Assembly (NCBI GenBank): GCA_029289265.1
Contig: JARFTX010000030.1
Location: 1-42,467 of the forward strand
DNA from: Gammaproteobacteria bacterium
GTDB lineage: Bacteria > Pseudomonadota > Gammaproteobacteria > Burkholderiales > Rhodocyclaceae
Direction of reading: 5' to 3'
DNA length: 42,467 bases
Part shown: positions 28,820-36,943 of the stretch, in pieces
How the letters are laid out: each line of letters starts with the position of its first letter
How positions within the stretch are numbered: position 1 is the first letter of the stretch
The notes under the pieces: model-generated
Database searches by the model: none
What the model was told of the DNA's origin: nothing
What the model saw: only the letters and a program-made list of their open reading frames with translations
Program-made: the position numbers and the translations under genes

Positions 28820-30823
28820 ATGACCGAACCTGCCGAATTCGTCGCCGAAGAAGAATCCGGCGACGCGGCCGATCGAAGCGATGGCGCTGCGGCGTTCCCC
28901 GGCGTTCCGTTGCCGCGCTTCATCGTGCGCGAGACCGGGGCGGTCTGGGTCGAACTCGCACACCTCGAAGACTCTGCCTCGTTTCGTCGTCTCGCAGGAA
29001 GCCTTTTCGAGGCCGACTGCTGCTTGCGCGGTCTCGACTATCCGGTCTTCCAGCGCCTCGCCTTCGAACTCGAGGCGGCCGACGTGGCCACCGAGATCGC
29101 CCGCTGCGAGGAGACCGGCACGGCGCCGCGCTGGCGCCTGTGTGACGCGCTCGCGCACATCGATCCGATCCGCGTCGATCTCTATCGCAGCTTTCGCGTC
29201 GCGGACGACCTTGCCGAGTATCTGTTCGAGCCGCTGACGGTCGACCTGCCTGTGGCCGAGGGCGCGTCCGGCCCGGACGGGGCTTCAGCCCGACCGCTGG
29301 GTATCCGCGTCCATCTCGATTTCGACGAGTTCGTGGCGCGTGCCTGGCTCAAGGGCGTGCGCTTCGGCCTCGACGAGTCCGTTGTGCGCAAGGCGATTGC
29401 CGACGAGCACAACGGCCGGCTCGTGATCGCTCGCCAGCGTTTGCCCGAGCCCGGCGAGGATGCACGGGTCGAGGAGGTCGGGGCGGGGCTGCGGCGCGAC
29501 GACGCGCCCAATCTGCTCTCCGACGGCCGGGTCAATCTGCTCCAGTTTCGTAACCGCTTTCCTCAGGTGCGCAGCGGCGCGCAGCTGATGCGCAAGATCC
29601 CGGCCCAGCCCGGGCGGCCCGGCCGCAGCGTCGCCGGCGAATCGCTGCCCCCGGCCGTTCCGCGCGATTTCGACCTCACCGCACTCGTCGGCGCCGAGAC
29701 CCGCATCGAGCGGGACGAGAACGGCGAGTATCTGGTCGCCGCGATGGACGGCTTTCTCGACATCGACGCCGGGAGCGGCAAGATCTCCGTCACCGAAAAG
29801 ATTATCAGCCGGCAGGGCGTGAACATCCGCACCACCGGCGATATCTCGCTGGTCGGCCAGGAATACGAGGAATACGGCGAGATTCAGGAAAAACGCGTCG
29901 TCGAGGGCTGGAACATCACCACCCACGCCGATGTGTACGGCAACCTCGTGTCCTCGGGCGGCGTCATCACCATCAAGAAACGCCTGTCGGGCGGCACCAT
30001 CACCAACAACGGCGGGCGCATCGTGATCGAAGGCAGCGCACTCAACGCCACGGTGCTGGGGGGCGACGGCGAGGTCGAGGTCCGGCACGCCGAGGGCTGC
30101 CTGATTGCCGCCCGCCGCGTGATCGTCACCGAGGGGGCAGTGTGCTGCGACATCGTCGCGGACGAGATGGAGGTCCGCGAGGCGACTGGCTGCACCCTTG
30201 CCGGACGGGCGGTGACCGTCTCGGCGGTGCGGCCGCGCGGCAGCAGCGAAACGCTGGTCCTGGTCAGGGTGCCCCCGCTCGAGCGCTTTGGGCACGAGCG
30301 CGACGAGGTGCATGCCCGGCTCGCCGCGATCGACAAGGTCGAACAACTAGCGCGCGCAGAGGCTGCCCAGCTCAAGGCGCTCGAGCCGGTCGCGCGCTAC
30401 CTCCTGCTCGCCGCCAAGGTGCGCGAGCAGGAGATCGTGCTGAGCCCGGAGCAGCAGACGCTCTTCGGCAAATTGCGAGAACTCGCCGCACCGTCGCTAA
30501 GGCGCCTCGCCCAGCTCACCCAGGACGCACAGGCCCGCGCCGCCGAGTGCGCGGCGCTCGGCGAGCGCCTCGCGGCGATCGAGTCCGAGCGCGCAGCCGC
30601 CTGCGAGGGCGTTACCTGCCGGATCGAGGATATCGCCGGTGAAATCATCGTGCGGGCGGCTACCGACGACGAGTCGGGCCATCCGCTGGTGCGCCGGCCC
30701 GCCGCCGACCTGCGGCGCTTCCTGCATGCCCCCGGGGCCGGAAAGAGCCTGCTCCACGCTGCCGATTCGGGCCGCTTCGACTGGCGCCTCGGATCGGACG
30801 GCAAGATCGGGCACGAAGCCTGA
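28820..30823 (+). CDS. FapA-family (DUF342) protein
   Basis: This 667-residue soluble protein has a FapA/DUF342 core. An N-terminal region of about 300 residues includes FDEFVARAWLKGVRFGLDESVVRKAI. It is followed by a right-handed beta-helix-like section at about 327-467 (repeats such as VNIRTTGDISLVG, ADVYGNLVSSGGVITIKKRL, GGTITNNGGRIVIEG). A charged coiled coil lies at about 487-560 (ERDEVHARLAAIDKVEQLARAEAAQLKAL, split here), with a short C-terminal tail. FapA-like proteins are associated with flagella or polar cell organisation in some bacteria, but function is poorly defined. No flagellar genes are nearby. It is probably monocistronic: a gap precedes it and a strong terminator follows. 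Confidence 0.85.
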   Translation: MTEPAEFVAEEESGDAADRSDGAAAFPGVPLPRFIVRETGAVWVELAHLEDSASFRRLAGSLFEADCCLRGLDYPVFQRLAFELEAADVATEIARCEETGTAPRWRLCDALAHIDPIRVDLYRSFRVADDLAEYLFEPLTVDLPVAEGASGPDGASARPLGIRVHLDFDEFVARAWLKGVRFGLDESVVRKAIADEHNGRLVIARQRLPEPGEDARVEEVGAGLRRDDAPNLLSDGRVNLLQFRNRFPQVRSGAQLMRKIPAQPGRPGRSVAGESLPPAVPRDFDLTALVGAETRIERDENGEYLVAAMDGFLDIDAGSGKISVTEKIISRQGVNIRTTGDISLVGQEYEEYGEIQEKRVVEGWNITTHADVYGNLVSSGGVITIKKRLSGGTITNNGGRIVIEGSALNATVLGGDGEVEVRHAEGCLIAARRVIVTEGAVCCDIVADEMEVREATGCTLAGRAVTVSAVRPRGSSETLVLVRVPPLERFGHERDEVHARLAAIDKVEQLARAEAAQLKALEPVARYLLLAAKVREQEIVLSPEQQTLFGKLRELAAPSLRRLAQLTQDAQARAAECAALGERLAAIESERAAACEGVTCRIEDIAGEIIVRAATDDESGHPLVRRPAADLRRFLHAPGAGKSLLHAADSGRFDWRLGSDGKIGHEA

Positions 30824-30914
30824 GCGGGCCGCCACGCACGGCACGGCCGTTCGAGTCCGGGAGCGACCATGGCCCGAGGTGTCGCCGATGGGCGACTGGA
30901 CGGCCAGATCGAAG

Positions 30915-30947
30915 AAGGGCTTGCATCGCTGCAAGCCCTTGATTTTT
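30915..30947 (+). terminator. Rho-independent terminator after the FapA-like gene
   Basis: AAGGGCTTGCA (30915-30925) pairs perfectly with TGCAAGCCCTT (30930-30940) around a TCGC loop, then GA and a run of five T. The T run ends at the first base of the encoded CCA of the convergent tRNA-Lys. Reading on the minus strand, the same hairpin follows the tRNA and is trailed by CTTCTTC, so it may act in both directions. Confidence 0.85.
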
Positions 30948-31022
30948 GGTGGGGGCACAAGGATTCGAACCTTGGACCTACTGATTAAGAGTCAGCTGCT
31001 CTACCAACTGAGCTATACCCCC
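30947..31022 (-). tRNA. tRNA-Lys (anticodon CUU)
   Basis: This 76-base gene has CCA encoded. The cloverleaf is complete: acceptor GGGGGTA/TGCCCCC, D-arm GCTC...GAGC, anticodon stem GCTGA/TCAGT with loop CTCTTAA (anticodon CTT, reads AAG), and T-loop TTCGAAT. No clear promoter lies in the 147-base spacer upstream, and a terminator sits between it and the other tRNA-Lys. Confidence 0.96.
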
Positions 31023-31127
31023 GAAGTGATCGGCGACCTTTCGGATCGCGGCAGTCGTTGCACTGCGATGCGTCCCTATTCCTTCGACCGGGTCCGTGCG
31101 GTCGCAGATCCGCAGGTTCCTTCGAAG

Positions 31128-31154
31128 AAAAACGGCCTGGAATCATCCAAGCCG
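31128..31154 (-). terminator. Rho-independent terminator between the two tRNA-Lys genes
   Basis: On the minus strand CGGCTTGGA pairs with TCCAGGCCG (one G-U) around TGAT and is followed by TTTTTCTTC. It lies 16 bases after the tRNA-Lys(UUU) CCA and would end its transcript before the second tRNA. Confidence 0.75.
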
Positions 31155-31169
31155 CTCTTCTGGTTCGGG

Positions 31170-31245
31170 TGGTAGGCCGTGCAGGGCTCGAACCTGCGAC
31201 CAACGGATTAAAAGTCCGCTGCTCTACCAACTGAGCTAACGACCC
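31170..31245 (-). tRNA. tRNA-Lys (anticodon UUU)
   Basis: This 76-base gene has CCA encoded. The anticodon loop CTTTTAA gives anticodon TTT (reads AAA/AAG). The D-arm and T-arm (GCAGG/CCTGC, loop TTCGAGC) are regular. The acceptor stem GGGTCGT/ACGGCCT contains two wobble pairs, G1-U72 and U4-G69, where E. coli tRNA-Lys has Watson-Crick pairs. A near-consensus promoter lies just upstream. Confidence 0.96.
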
Positions 31246-31261
31246 AACCGAAGAATTCGCA

Positions 31262-31290
31262 ATTCTAGGGAATGAGGCCATAGGCGTCAA
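31262..31290 (-). promoter_or_regulatory. Sigma-70 promoter of tRNA-Lys(UUU)
   Basis: On the minus strand TTGACG (plus 31285-31290) and TAGAAT (plus 31262-31267) are 17 bases apart, each a 5/6 match to consensus. Transcription would begin about 7-10 bases before the tRNA 5' end at 31245. Hexamers, spacing and position all agree. Beyond it, 31291-31428 shows nothing further that I can support. Confidence 0.8.
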
Positions 31291-31428
31291 GCTGACCCGA
31301 CGGCGCGGTAGCGGCGATGCCGGCCAGACTCGCGGTGCTCGCGAGCTGCGAAGCGGTGAATGGCTGGCTGGTCTGCATCGCGGGAGAGCTCGTCGGGCCT
31401 TCCGCCGCCCCAATGAAGCCGCCCGAGG

Positions 31429-32109
31429 TCAACGATATCTTGTCGGGTCAGGCAGGTCTGCTGTGGCGAAGCCGGCCTGGCGCAGGCGGCAGGCGTCGCA
31501 GCGGCCGCAGGCGCGGCCGTCCTCGTCGGCCAGGTAGCAGGACACGGTGGCCGCGTAGTCCACGCCGAGCTCGGTACCACGGCGGACGATCTCGGCCTTG
31601 GACCAGTTCATCAGCGGGGTGTGGACCGTGAGGCCCTTGCCTTCGACTCCGGCCTTGGTGGCGAGGTTGGCGAGTGTCTCGAAGGCCCGGATGAACTCGG
31701 GGCGGCAGTCGGGGTAGCCCGAGTAGTCGACGGCATTGACGCCGATGAAGAGATCGCGCGCGCCGAGCACCTCGGCCCAGGCGAGCGCGATCGAGAGCAT
31801 CACGGTGTTGCGCGCCGGAACATAGGTGACGGGGATCCCTTCGCTCGGCCCCTCCACCGGGACGCTGATCGAGGCATCGGTCAGCGCCGACCCGCCGAAC
31901 TGGCCCAGGCTCACGCTTGCCAGCCGATGTTCGCGCGCGCCCAGCTGAGCGGCGACGCGCTTCGACGCGCTCAACTCGGCGGCGTGGCGCTGCCCGTAGG
32001 CGACGGATAGCGCATAGCATTCGAAGCCCAGGTCGCGGGCGATGGCCAGGCAGGTGGTCGAGTCGAGGCCGCCGGAGAGCAGGATGACGGCGCGGCGGGT
32101 GTCGGGCAT
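31429..32109 (-). CDS. queC: 7-cyano-7-deazaguanine synthase QueC
   Basis: QueC converts 7-carboxy-7-deazaguanine to preQ0 with ATP and ammonia, in queuosine biosynthesis. The 226-residue protein has the PP-loop SGGLDS (12-17), [34 protein letters not shown] and the zinc cysteines in [18 protein letters not shown]. It follows queE after 27 bases and ends the tol-pal-queEC run. Confidence 0.97.
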   Translation of the reverse strand: MPDTRRAVILLSGGLDSTTCLAIARDLGFECYALSVAYGQRHAAELSASKRVAAQLGAREHRLASVSLGQFGGSALTDASISVPVEGPSEGIPVTYVPARNTVMLSIALAWAEVLGARDLFIGVNAVDYSGYPDCRPEFIRAFETLANLATKAGVEGKGLTVHTPLMNWSKAEIVRRGTELGVDYAATVSCYLADEDGRACGRCDACRLRQAGFATADLPDPTRYR

Positions 32110-32136
32110 GGTCGTCTCGTTGAGCGGGAAGGCAGG

Positions 32137-32799
32137 TCAGCGCCCGCGGGCATCTTTCCAGAGCACTTTGTGCAGCTGCAGTTGAAAGCGTACCGGCAGG
32201 CGGTCGCGCACGATCCACTCGGCCAGTTGCGCCGGGTCCAGGCTGCCGTGCACGGGCGACAGCAGCACCGGGCAGCGTCGGGCGAGGTCGTGGCGGGTGA
32301 TCTGGGCGCACGCCCAGGCGTAATCGTCCGCGCCGGCGAGGACGATCTTTACCTCGTCGTGGGCGGTCAGCAACTCGATGTTCTCCCAGCGGTTGCGGGA
32401 TGCCTCGCCCGAACCGGGGGCCTTGAGATCCATGATGCGCGAGGCACGAGGATCGAGCGGGGCGATGTCGAGCGCGCCGCTGGTCTCGACCGACACGGCA
32501 TGGCCGGCATCGCACAGGGCGCCGACGAGCGCGACGCAGTCCCTTTGCGCCAGCGGTTCGCCGCCCGTGACGCAGACGTGGCGCAGGCCGTGGCGGGCGA
32601 CCTCGGCGAGCACGGCCTCGATCGTCATCGTCTCGCCGCCCTGGAAGGCGTAGGCGGTGTCGCACCAGACGCAACGCAACGGGCAGCCGGTGAGACGCAC
32701 GAACACCGTCGGCAGCCCGACTCGCGTGGACTCACCCTGGATCGAGGGGAATATCTCGGTGATCCGCAGTCGGGTACTGCGGATGTCGATGTCTGTCAT
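32137..32799 (-). CDS. queE: 7-carboxy-7-deazaguanine synthase QueE
   Basis: QueE is a radical-SAM enzyme that contracts 6-carboxy-tetrahydropterin to 7-carboxy-7-deazaguanine. The 220-residue protein (start chosen at the ATG at 32799, before MTDIDIRSTRLRITEIF) has IFPSIQGES, the CxxxCxxC cluster motif at C39, C43, C46 (TGCPLRCVWCDTAY), and CVTGGEPL. The longer in-frame start 30 codons upstream has no family support. A TATACT-like -10 on the minus strand at 32845-32850 may give it separate transcription from cpoB. Confidence 0.96.
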   Translation of the reverse strand: MTDIDIRSTRLRITEIFPSIQGESTRVGLPTVFVRLTGCPLRCVWCDTAYAFQGGETMTIEAVLAEVARHGLRHVCVTGGEPLAQRDCVALVGALCDAGHAVSVETSGALDIAPLDPRASRIMDLKAPGSGEASRNRWENIELLTAHDEVKIVLAGADDYAWACAQITRHDLARRCPVLLSPVHGSLDPAQLAEWIVRDRLPVRFQLQLHKVLWKDARGR

Positions 32800-32910
32800 G
32801 CTGCGTGTTCCGGCTGCAGGTCTGCCTGGGGCGGGCGACCCAAAAGTATAGCGCCGGCTGCCGCCTTCGCGGCCCGCGTCGCCGGGCAATAGATAGGCCC
32901 TCGGGCGGGA

Positions 32911-33624
32911 TTACTGGCCGAGGCGCTGTCGGGCGACCTGTGCAGCCGAGCTCTGGGGATAGGTCTCGATCACCCGGCGCAGGGTCTCCTGGCTGCGACG
33001 CGCGTCGCCCAGGGCCTGCTGGCTGTTGGCGAGTCCGATCATCGCGTCGGGCGCGACACGATCTGCGGGCCAATTGGTCAGGACGGTGGTGAAGTGTGTC
33101 TGGGCTGCTCCGACATTGCGCGCCTGAAGCGCCGCATTGCCGGCCCAGAAGTGCGCGTTCGCCAGCGACTGGCTGCGCGGGTGCTGCTGGACGAAATTCT
33201 CGAACGCGGCGAGCGCCGCATCGTGCTTGCCTTCCTTCAGCAGCGTCAGCGCGGCCTCATAGTCGGCAGCCTCGACTTCCGGATCGGACGCGGCGACGGC
33301 CGCCGGCCCGCCCGTCTGCTCCATGCGTTGCAGGCGGCTGTCGAGATCGACGTAGAAGTCGAGTTGGCGCTGTTTGAGCGATTCCAGCTCGTGCACCAGG
33401 ACTTCGATGTCGCCTCGCAGCCGGGCGACCTCGCTGCGCAGCATCTCGTTCTGATTGGCCAACTCAAGCTGCCCCCGGCTGCTTGCCTCGAGACGCGCGT
33501 TCATCTGCTCACGCAGCTCGGCGATGTCGCGCCGCGCCTGATCGCCGCCGAACAACTGGGCGTGCGCATCGGTGAAGAAGAATGAAAGGGTCGCGAGCAG
33601 GGCAACCGGGAGCAGCTTAGTCAT
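32911..33624 (-). CDS. cpoB: Cell division coordinator CpoB (YbgF)
   Basis: CpoB is a periplasmic partner of TolA and PBP1B that links outer-membrane constriction with septal peptidoglycan synthesis. The 237-residue precursor has a signal peptide (MTKLLPVALLATLSFFFTDAHA), a coiled coil at about 30-100 (ELREQMNARLEA, LRGDIEVLVHELESLKQRQ), and three TPR-like repeats at about 117-235 (YEAALTLLKEGKHDAALAAF, FWAGNAALQARNVGAAQTHF). Its ATG shares one base with the pal stop (TGATG). Confidence 0.96.
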   Translation of the reverse strand: MTKLLPVALLATLSFFFTDAHAQLFGGDQARRDIAELREQMNARLEASSRGQLELANQNEMLRSEVARLRGDIEVLVHELESLKQRQLDFYVDLDSRLQRMEQTGGPAAVAASDPEVEAADYEAALTLLKEGKHDAALAAFENFVQQHPRSQSLANAHFWAGNAALQARNVGAAQTHFTTVLTNWPADRVAPDAMIGLANSQQALGDARRSQETLRRVIETYPQSSAAQVARQRLGQ

Positions 33625-34145
33625 CAGAATTCACCCGAATAAAGCATGTCGGAGCGACGGTTCTCGGCAAAGCAGCTCTCGCTGCGCTCGGTGCAGCGCG
33701 GCTTTTCCTCGCCCAGGCTGACCGACTCGATCTGCGCCTCGCGCGCGCCCAGCAGCATCAGGGCCTGCTTGACCGCTTCGGCGCGCTTCTGGCCCAGCGC
33801 GAGGTTGTACTCGCGGCTGCCGCGCTCGTCCGTGTTGCCCTGGACCAGCATGCGCATCTGCGGATTCTGCACCAGGAAGCGCGCGTGTGCATCCACCAGC
33901 GGCTGGAACTCGGGCTTGATCACGAAGCTGTCGAAGTCGAAATAGATCCCGCGCCGCGACAGGATGTTGTTGGGGTCGGTCAGGGCAGCGATGCCGGAGC
34001 CGGGCATTTCCGACGCGGTCACGGTGGCGACACCGGCGCCGGGGGCAGTGCGGTCCTCGACCGCGGCTCCGGTTCCGGGTCCGCCTGCGCTGCCGCACGC
34101 GACCAGAAGGGCTGACAGAAGGGCAGGCAAAAGGTACTTCTTCAT
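33624..34145 (-). CDS. pal: Peptidoglycan-associated lipoprotein Pal
   Basis: Pal is an outer-membrane lipoprotein that binds peptidoglycan and TolB. The 173-residue precursor has a lipobox ending LLVAC (lipidated Cys17), a short flexible linker, and an OmpA-like domain with YFDFDSFVIKPEFQPLVDAHARFL, QGNTDERGSREYNLALGQKRAEAV and a conserved C-terminus. It follows tolB after 48 bases and is coupled to cpoB. Confidence 0.98.
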   Translation of the reverse strand: MKKYLLPALLSALLVACGSAGGPGTGAAVEDRTAPGAGVATVTASEMPGSGIAALTDPNNILSRRGIYFDFDSFVIKPEFQPLVDAHARFLVQNPQMRMLVQGNTDERGSREYNLALGQKRAEAVKQALMLLGAREAQIESVSLGEEKPRCTERSESCFAENRRSDMLYSGEF

Positions 34146-34193
34146 GATGTGACTATCCTTGGGATGGAGTCGTTGATGGATGGTGCTGCGGGG

Positions 34194-35477
34194 TTAAAAA
34201 GAGGGCTGCGGACCCCAGGCGGGCTCGCGCACGTCGGCGGCTTGCACCGACAGGCGCTGCCGCACCCGGGCATCGGTCGACACGGCGGCGAGCACTCCGC
34301 GGCCGCCGTTTTCGGTCGCGTAGAGAATCATGCGTCCGTTGGGGGCGAAGCTCGGCGATTCGTCTCGGGTCGAGTCGGTGAGGATGGTGGTCTGGCGGCT
34401 CGCCAAATCCATCACCGCGACCTGAAAGCCACGGCTGCTGCGCGTGATGAACGCCAGGCTCTTGCCGTCGGGCGAGGGGCGCGGCGTCACGTTGTAGTTG
34501 CCCTCGAAGGTCACGCGCTGGGCACTGCCGCCTTCGGATGGGACGCGGTAGATCTGGGCGCTCCCGCCGCGGTCGGACGAGAAGTAGATCCAGGCGCCGT
34601 CGGGCGACCAGGATGGCTCGGTGTCGATGCCATTGGACGAGGCGATGCGCCGTGCGCCCGAGCCGTCGGCGTTGAGGACGTAGAGCTGGGAGTTGCCGTC
34701 TTTGGTGAGCACCACGGCGAGACGGCGGCCGTCGGGCGCCCAGGCCGGGGCCGAGTTCGAGCCGCGGAAGTTGGCGACCACCTGGCGCTGGCCGGTCGGC
34801 AGGTCGTGCACATAGACGACCGGCTTCTTCGACTCGAACGACACGTAGGCGAGGCGCTGGCCGTCGGGCGCCCACGACGGCGAAATGATGGGTTCGCGCG
34901 AAGCGAGCGCGGTCTGCGGGTTCATGCCGTCGGCGTCGGCAACCTGCAGCTCGTAGCGCGGCCCGCTCTTGACGACGTAGGCGATGCGCGTCGAGAAGTA
35001 GCCGGGCTGGCCGGTGAGCTTCTCGTAGACGAAATCGGCGATGCGGTGGCCGGTGGCGCGGTGCTGGGCCGGCGACGTGCGCAGCGCCATTGCGCCGAGT
35101 TCGCTCTGCTTCTGGGTGTCGAACAGGCGGAAACGCACGTCGTAGCGGCCGTCTCCGACGGCGACCACGCTGCCGGTGAGCACCGCATCGGCACCGCGTC
35201 CGCGCAAGCCGGCGAGATCCGGGCGCACCGACTCGGGCAGCGCAACGATGCCCAGATCGATCAGGCTGAACAGCCCGCTACGCTCCAGATCGGCGCGTAC
35301 CACGTCGCTGATGCTGCGCGGCAGCACGCCCTCGTTCTCGAACACGGGGATCGCCACCGGAAAGCGCGTCGCCCCGGCTCCGGTGATCTCGATCGAGAGC
35401 TGGGCCTGGGCGGCAAGGGCGGCGAGCGCGAGGCACGCGGCGGCAAGGGTGCGGACGAAACGGGTCATCATGTGCAT
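34194..35477 (-). CDS. tolB: Tol-Pal translocation protein TolB
   Basis: TolB is a periplasmic beta-propeller that shuttles between Pal and TolA. The 427-residue precursor has a signal peptide (TLAAACLALAALAAQAQ), an N-terminal domain at about 30-160, and a six-bladed propeller with repeated WAPDGxRLA/WSPDGxWIYF-type blades. Three in-frame ATGs (35477, 35471, 35468) make the exact start uncertain. A strong -10 box lies just upstream, so tolB-pal-cpoB may be transcribed separately from tolQRA. Confidence 0.97.
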   Translation of the reverse strand: MHMMTRFVRTLAAACLALAALAAQAQLSIEITGAGATRFPVAIPVFENEGVLPRSISDVVRADLERSGLFSLIDLGIVALPESVRPDLAGLRGRGADAVLTGSVVAVGDGRYDVRFRLFDTQKQSELGAMALRTSPAQHRATGHRIADFVYEKLTGQPGYFSTRIAYVVKSGPRYELQVADADGMNPQTALASREPIISPSWAPDGQRLAYVSFESKKPVVYVHDLPTGQRQVVANFRGSNSAPAWAPDGRRLAVVLTKDGNSQLYVLNADGSGARRIASSNGIDTEPSWSPDGAWIYFSSDRGGSAQIYRVPSEGGSAQRVTFEGNYNVTPRPSPDGKSLAFITRSSRGFQVAVMDLASRQTTILTDSTRDESPSFAPNGRMILYATENGGRGVLAAVSTDARVRQRLSVQAADVREPAWGPQPSF

Positions 35478-35495
35478 GTCTTGACAGTGCCGGCA

Positions 35496-35501
35496 ATTAT
35501 A
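35496..35501 (-). promoter_or_regulatory. Candidate internal promoter (-10 box) for tolB-pal-cpoB
   Basis: A perfect TATAAT on the minus strand lies 18 bases before the first tolB ATG, in a 123-base gap after tolA that is unusually long for this operon. No good -35 is seen. A second promoter in front of tolB is known in the E. coli tol-pal cluster, which supports the reading. Confidence 0.45.
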
Positions 35502-35600
35502 GCGACGTAGCTTGAAAATCGATGCGGATCTGCGATATTCCGCGCGCGCGGGACGATTCCTCCGCGTGCGCCGTATGGTGGCCGCGCCTGCACCACACCG

Positions 35601-36515
35601 TCAGTCCTCCATTGGCCTGAACGTGAGTCGAAGCGTGCGTTGGAAAAGTTCCTGCCCCATCGGCAACGGCAGCGGGCTCGAACGCAGGATCGCGCGCTCG
35701 ATCGCGTCGTCGAGCGCGGCGATGCCGGACGAACGGGTGAGGCGCGCCGAGACGATCGTGCCGTCGGGCAACTGCTCGACGACGAACTCCGCCTCGGGAT
35801 TGCCCTGCAGACCGGGTGGGCGAACGAGATTGCCGCGGATCTTGGCGCGGATCCGGTTGGTGTACTCGGTGCTGCCGCTCTGCGCGCGCGCGGCGGCGAC
35901 CCGCGTCGCGTCGTCGCGCATCAGTCGCTCGATCTGCGCGCGTTCGGCCTCTTGCGCAAGCATCTGGGCGAGGTAGTCGTCGCGCGGCGGCTCGACCCGG
36001 GGTTCGGGCTTGGGCGGCGGCGTGGGCGCGGGTTTCGGCGGCTCGGGCTTGGGCTCGGGCTTGGGCGCAGGCTTGGGCGGTTCCGGCTTAGGCTCCGGCT
36101 TGGGCGGCGGCTTGGGCGGCTCGGGCTTAGGCGGTTCTGGCTTGGGCTCGGGCTTTTTCGGTTCCGGGGCCTTGGTCGCAATGTCGGGCGGCGGGGCCGG
36201 CTTGGGCGGCTCGGGTTTCGGCTCGGGCTTGGGTGGCTCCGGCCTGGGCTGGGGCTTCGGGGGTTCCGGCTTGGGCTCGGGTTGCGGGGCCGGCTTCGGG
36301 GGCTCAGGCACGGGCTCGGGCCGCGGCGGCGGAGCAGGCCGAGACGGCGCGGCCGCGACCAGCTCGACCTCCATCACCGGTGGCGGCGCGCTTTGCCAGC
36401 TCACGCCGACGAACAGGAACAGGGCGAGCGCGGCATGCACCCCGATCGTGAGCGCGAGCGAGGTCCACTTGCCGGGCAGCTGGCGCCGCTCGAGGTGGGT
36501 GGCGTCGTCGTTCAT
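35601..36515 (-). CDS. tolA: TolA with a proline-rich (PEPPKP) linker domain
   Basis: TolA spans the periplasm and links the TolQR motor to TolB-Pal. The 304-residue protein has one N-terminal membrane helix (about 18-40) and a long linker at about 59-178. The linker is almost entirely Pro, Lys and Glu in [13 protein letters not shown] units. A short helical stretch (181-210) and the C-terminal TolA domain follow ([39 protein letters not shown]). The E. coli linker is Ala/Lys/Glu helical instead; the one here resembles TonB. The C-terminal motif and the position between tolR and tolB identify it as TolA. It overlaps tolR by four bases. Confidence 0.95.
   Translation of the reverse strand: MNDDATHLERRQLPGKWTSLALTIGVHAALALFLFVGVSWQSAPPPVMEVELVAAAPSRPAPPPRPEPVPEPPKPAPQPEPKPEPPKPQPRPEPPKPEPKPEPPKPAPPPDIATKAPEPKKPEPKPEPPKPEPPKPPPKPEPKPEPPKPAPKPEPKPEPPKPAPTPPPKPEPRVEPPRDDYLAQMLAQEAERAQIERLMRDDATRVAAARAQSGSTEYTNRIRAKIRGNLVRPPGLQGNPEAEFVVEQLPDGTIVSARLTRSSGIAALDDAIERAILRSSPLPLPMGQELFQRTLRLTFRPMED
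35982..36341 (-). repeat. Low-complexity Pro-Lys-Glu coding repeat in tolA
   Basis: About 360 bases of tolA encode imperfect PEPPKP and PKPEPKP units (residues 59-178), broken only around residues 107-121 ([15 protein letters not shown]). At DNA level this is a run of near-identical hexamers and 12-mers, visible on the plus strand as repeated GGCTTGGGC and GGCTCGGGC. Such tracts can change length by slippage or recombination. Confidence 0.9.
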
Positions 36516-36925
36516 CGCGATTGCGAGCCGGCCTGAGTCTGCAGGCCGACCTTCTGGAAGCCTGTCCGGCGAAGTTCGTCCAGAGTCTCCATCACCCGCT
36601 CATAGCGCACGTCCTTGTCGGCCGCGACAACGATCGGCTGCTGAGGGTTCGACTCGATAGCTGCCGTTAGCGCTTGCGCGAGTTCGAAGTTTGTCTTGTC
36701 TTGCGGCGTTGCAGTGCTGGTCTCCTGCAGCGCGAGCGAGCCGTCGGCCTTCACGTAGACGATCATGGCCTCGGTGGGCGCTTGGGGCACGTCACGCACG
36801 CTCGGCAACTCGACGGTGCCGGTCTGGATCATCGGGGCGGTCACCATGAAGATGACCAGCAGCACCAGCATCACGTCGATGTAGGGCACGACGTTGATCT
36901 GGTTCATGAGGCGGCGCTGGGCCAT
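36512..36925 (-). CDS. tolR: Tol-Pal protein TolR
   Basis: TolR is the ExbD-like component of the proton-driven TolQR motor. The 137-residue protein has a short cytoplasmic start, a single membrane helix with the essential Asp17 ([21 protein letters not shown]) and a periplasmic domain ending in the [31 protein letters not shown] pattern (split motif). It lies 18 bases after tolQ and overlaps tolA by ATGA. Confidence 0.97.
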   Translation of the reverse strand: MAQRRLMNQINVVPYIDVMLVLLVIFMVTAPMIQTGTVELPSVRDVPQAPTEAMIVYVKADGSLALQETSTATPQDKTNFELAQALTAAIESNPQQPIVVAADKDVRYERVMETLDELRRTGFQKVGLQTQAGSQSR

Positions 36926-36943
36926 GGCGGGACTCTCGCGCGG

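Noticed and set aside
36010-36660. Plus-strand frame encoding a Gly-Leu-Ser repeat ([10 protein letters not shown]), resembling a glycine-rich surface protein
   Set aside because: It is the complement of the PKPEPP codons of tolA. TolA has a membrane helix, a C-terminal domain and operon context, so the Gly-rich frame is a shadow.
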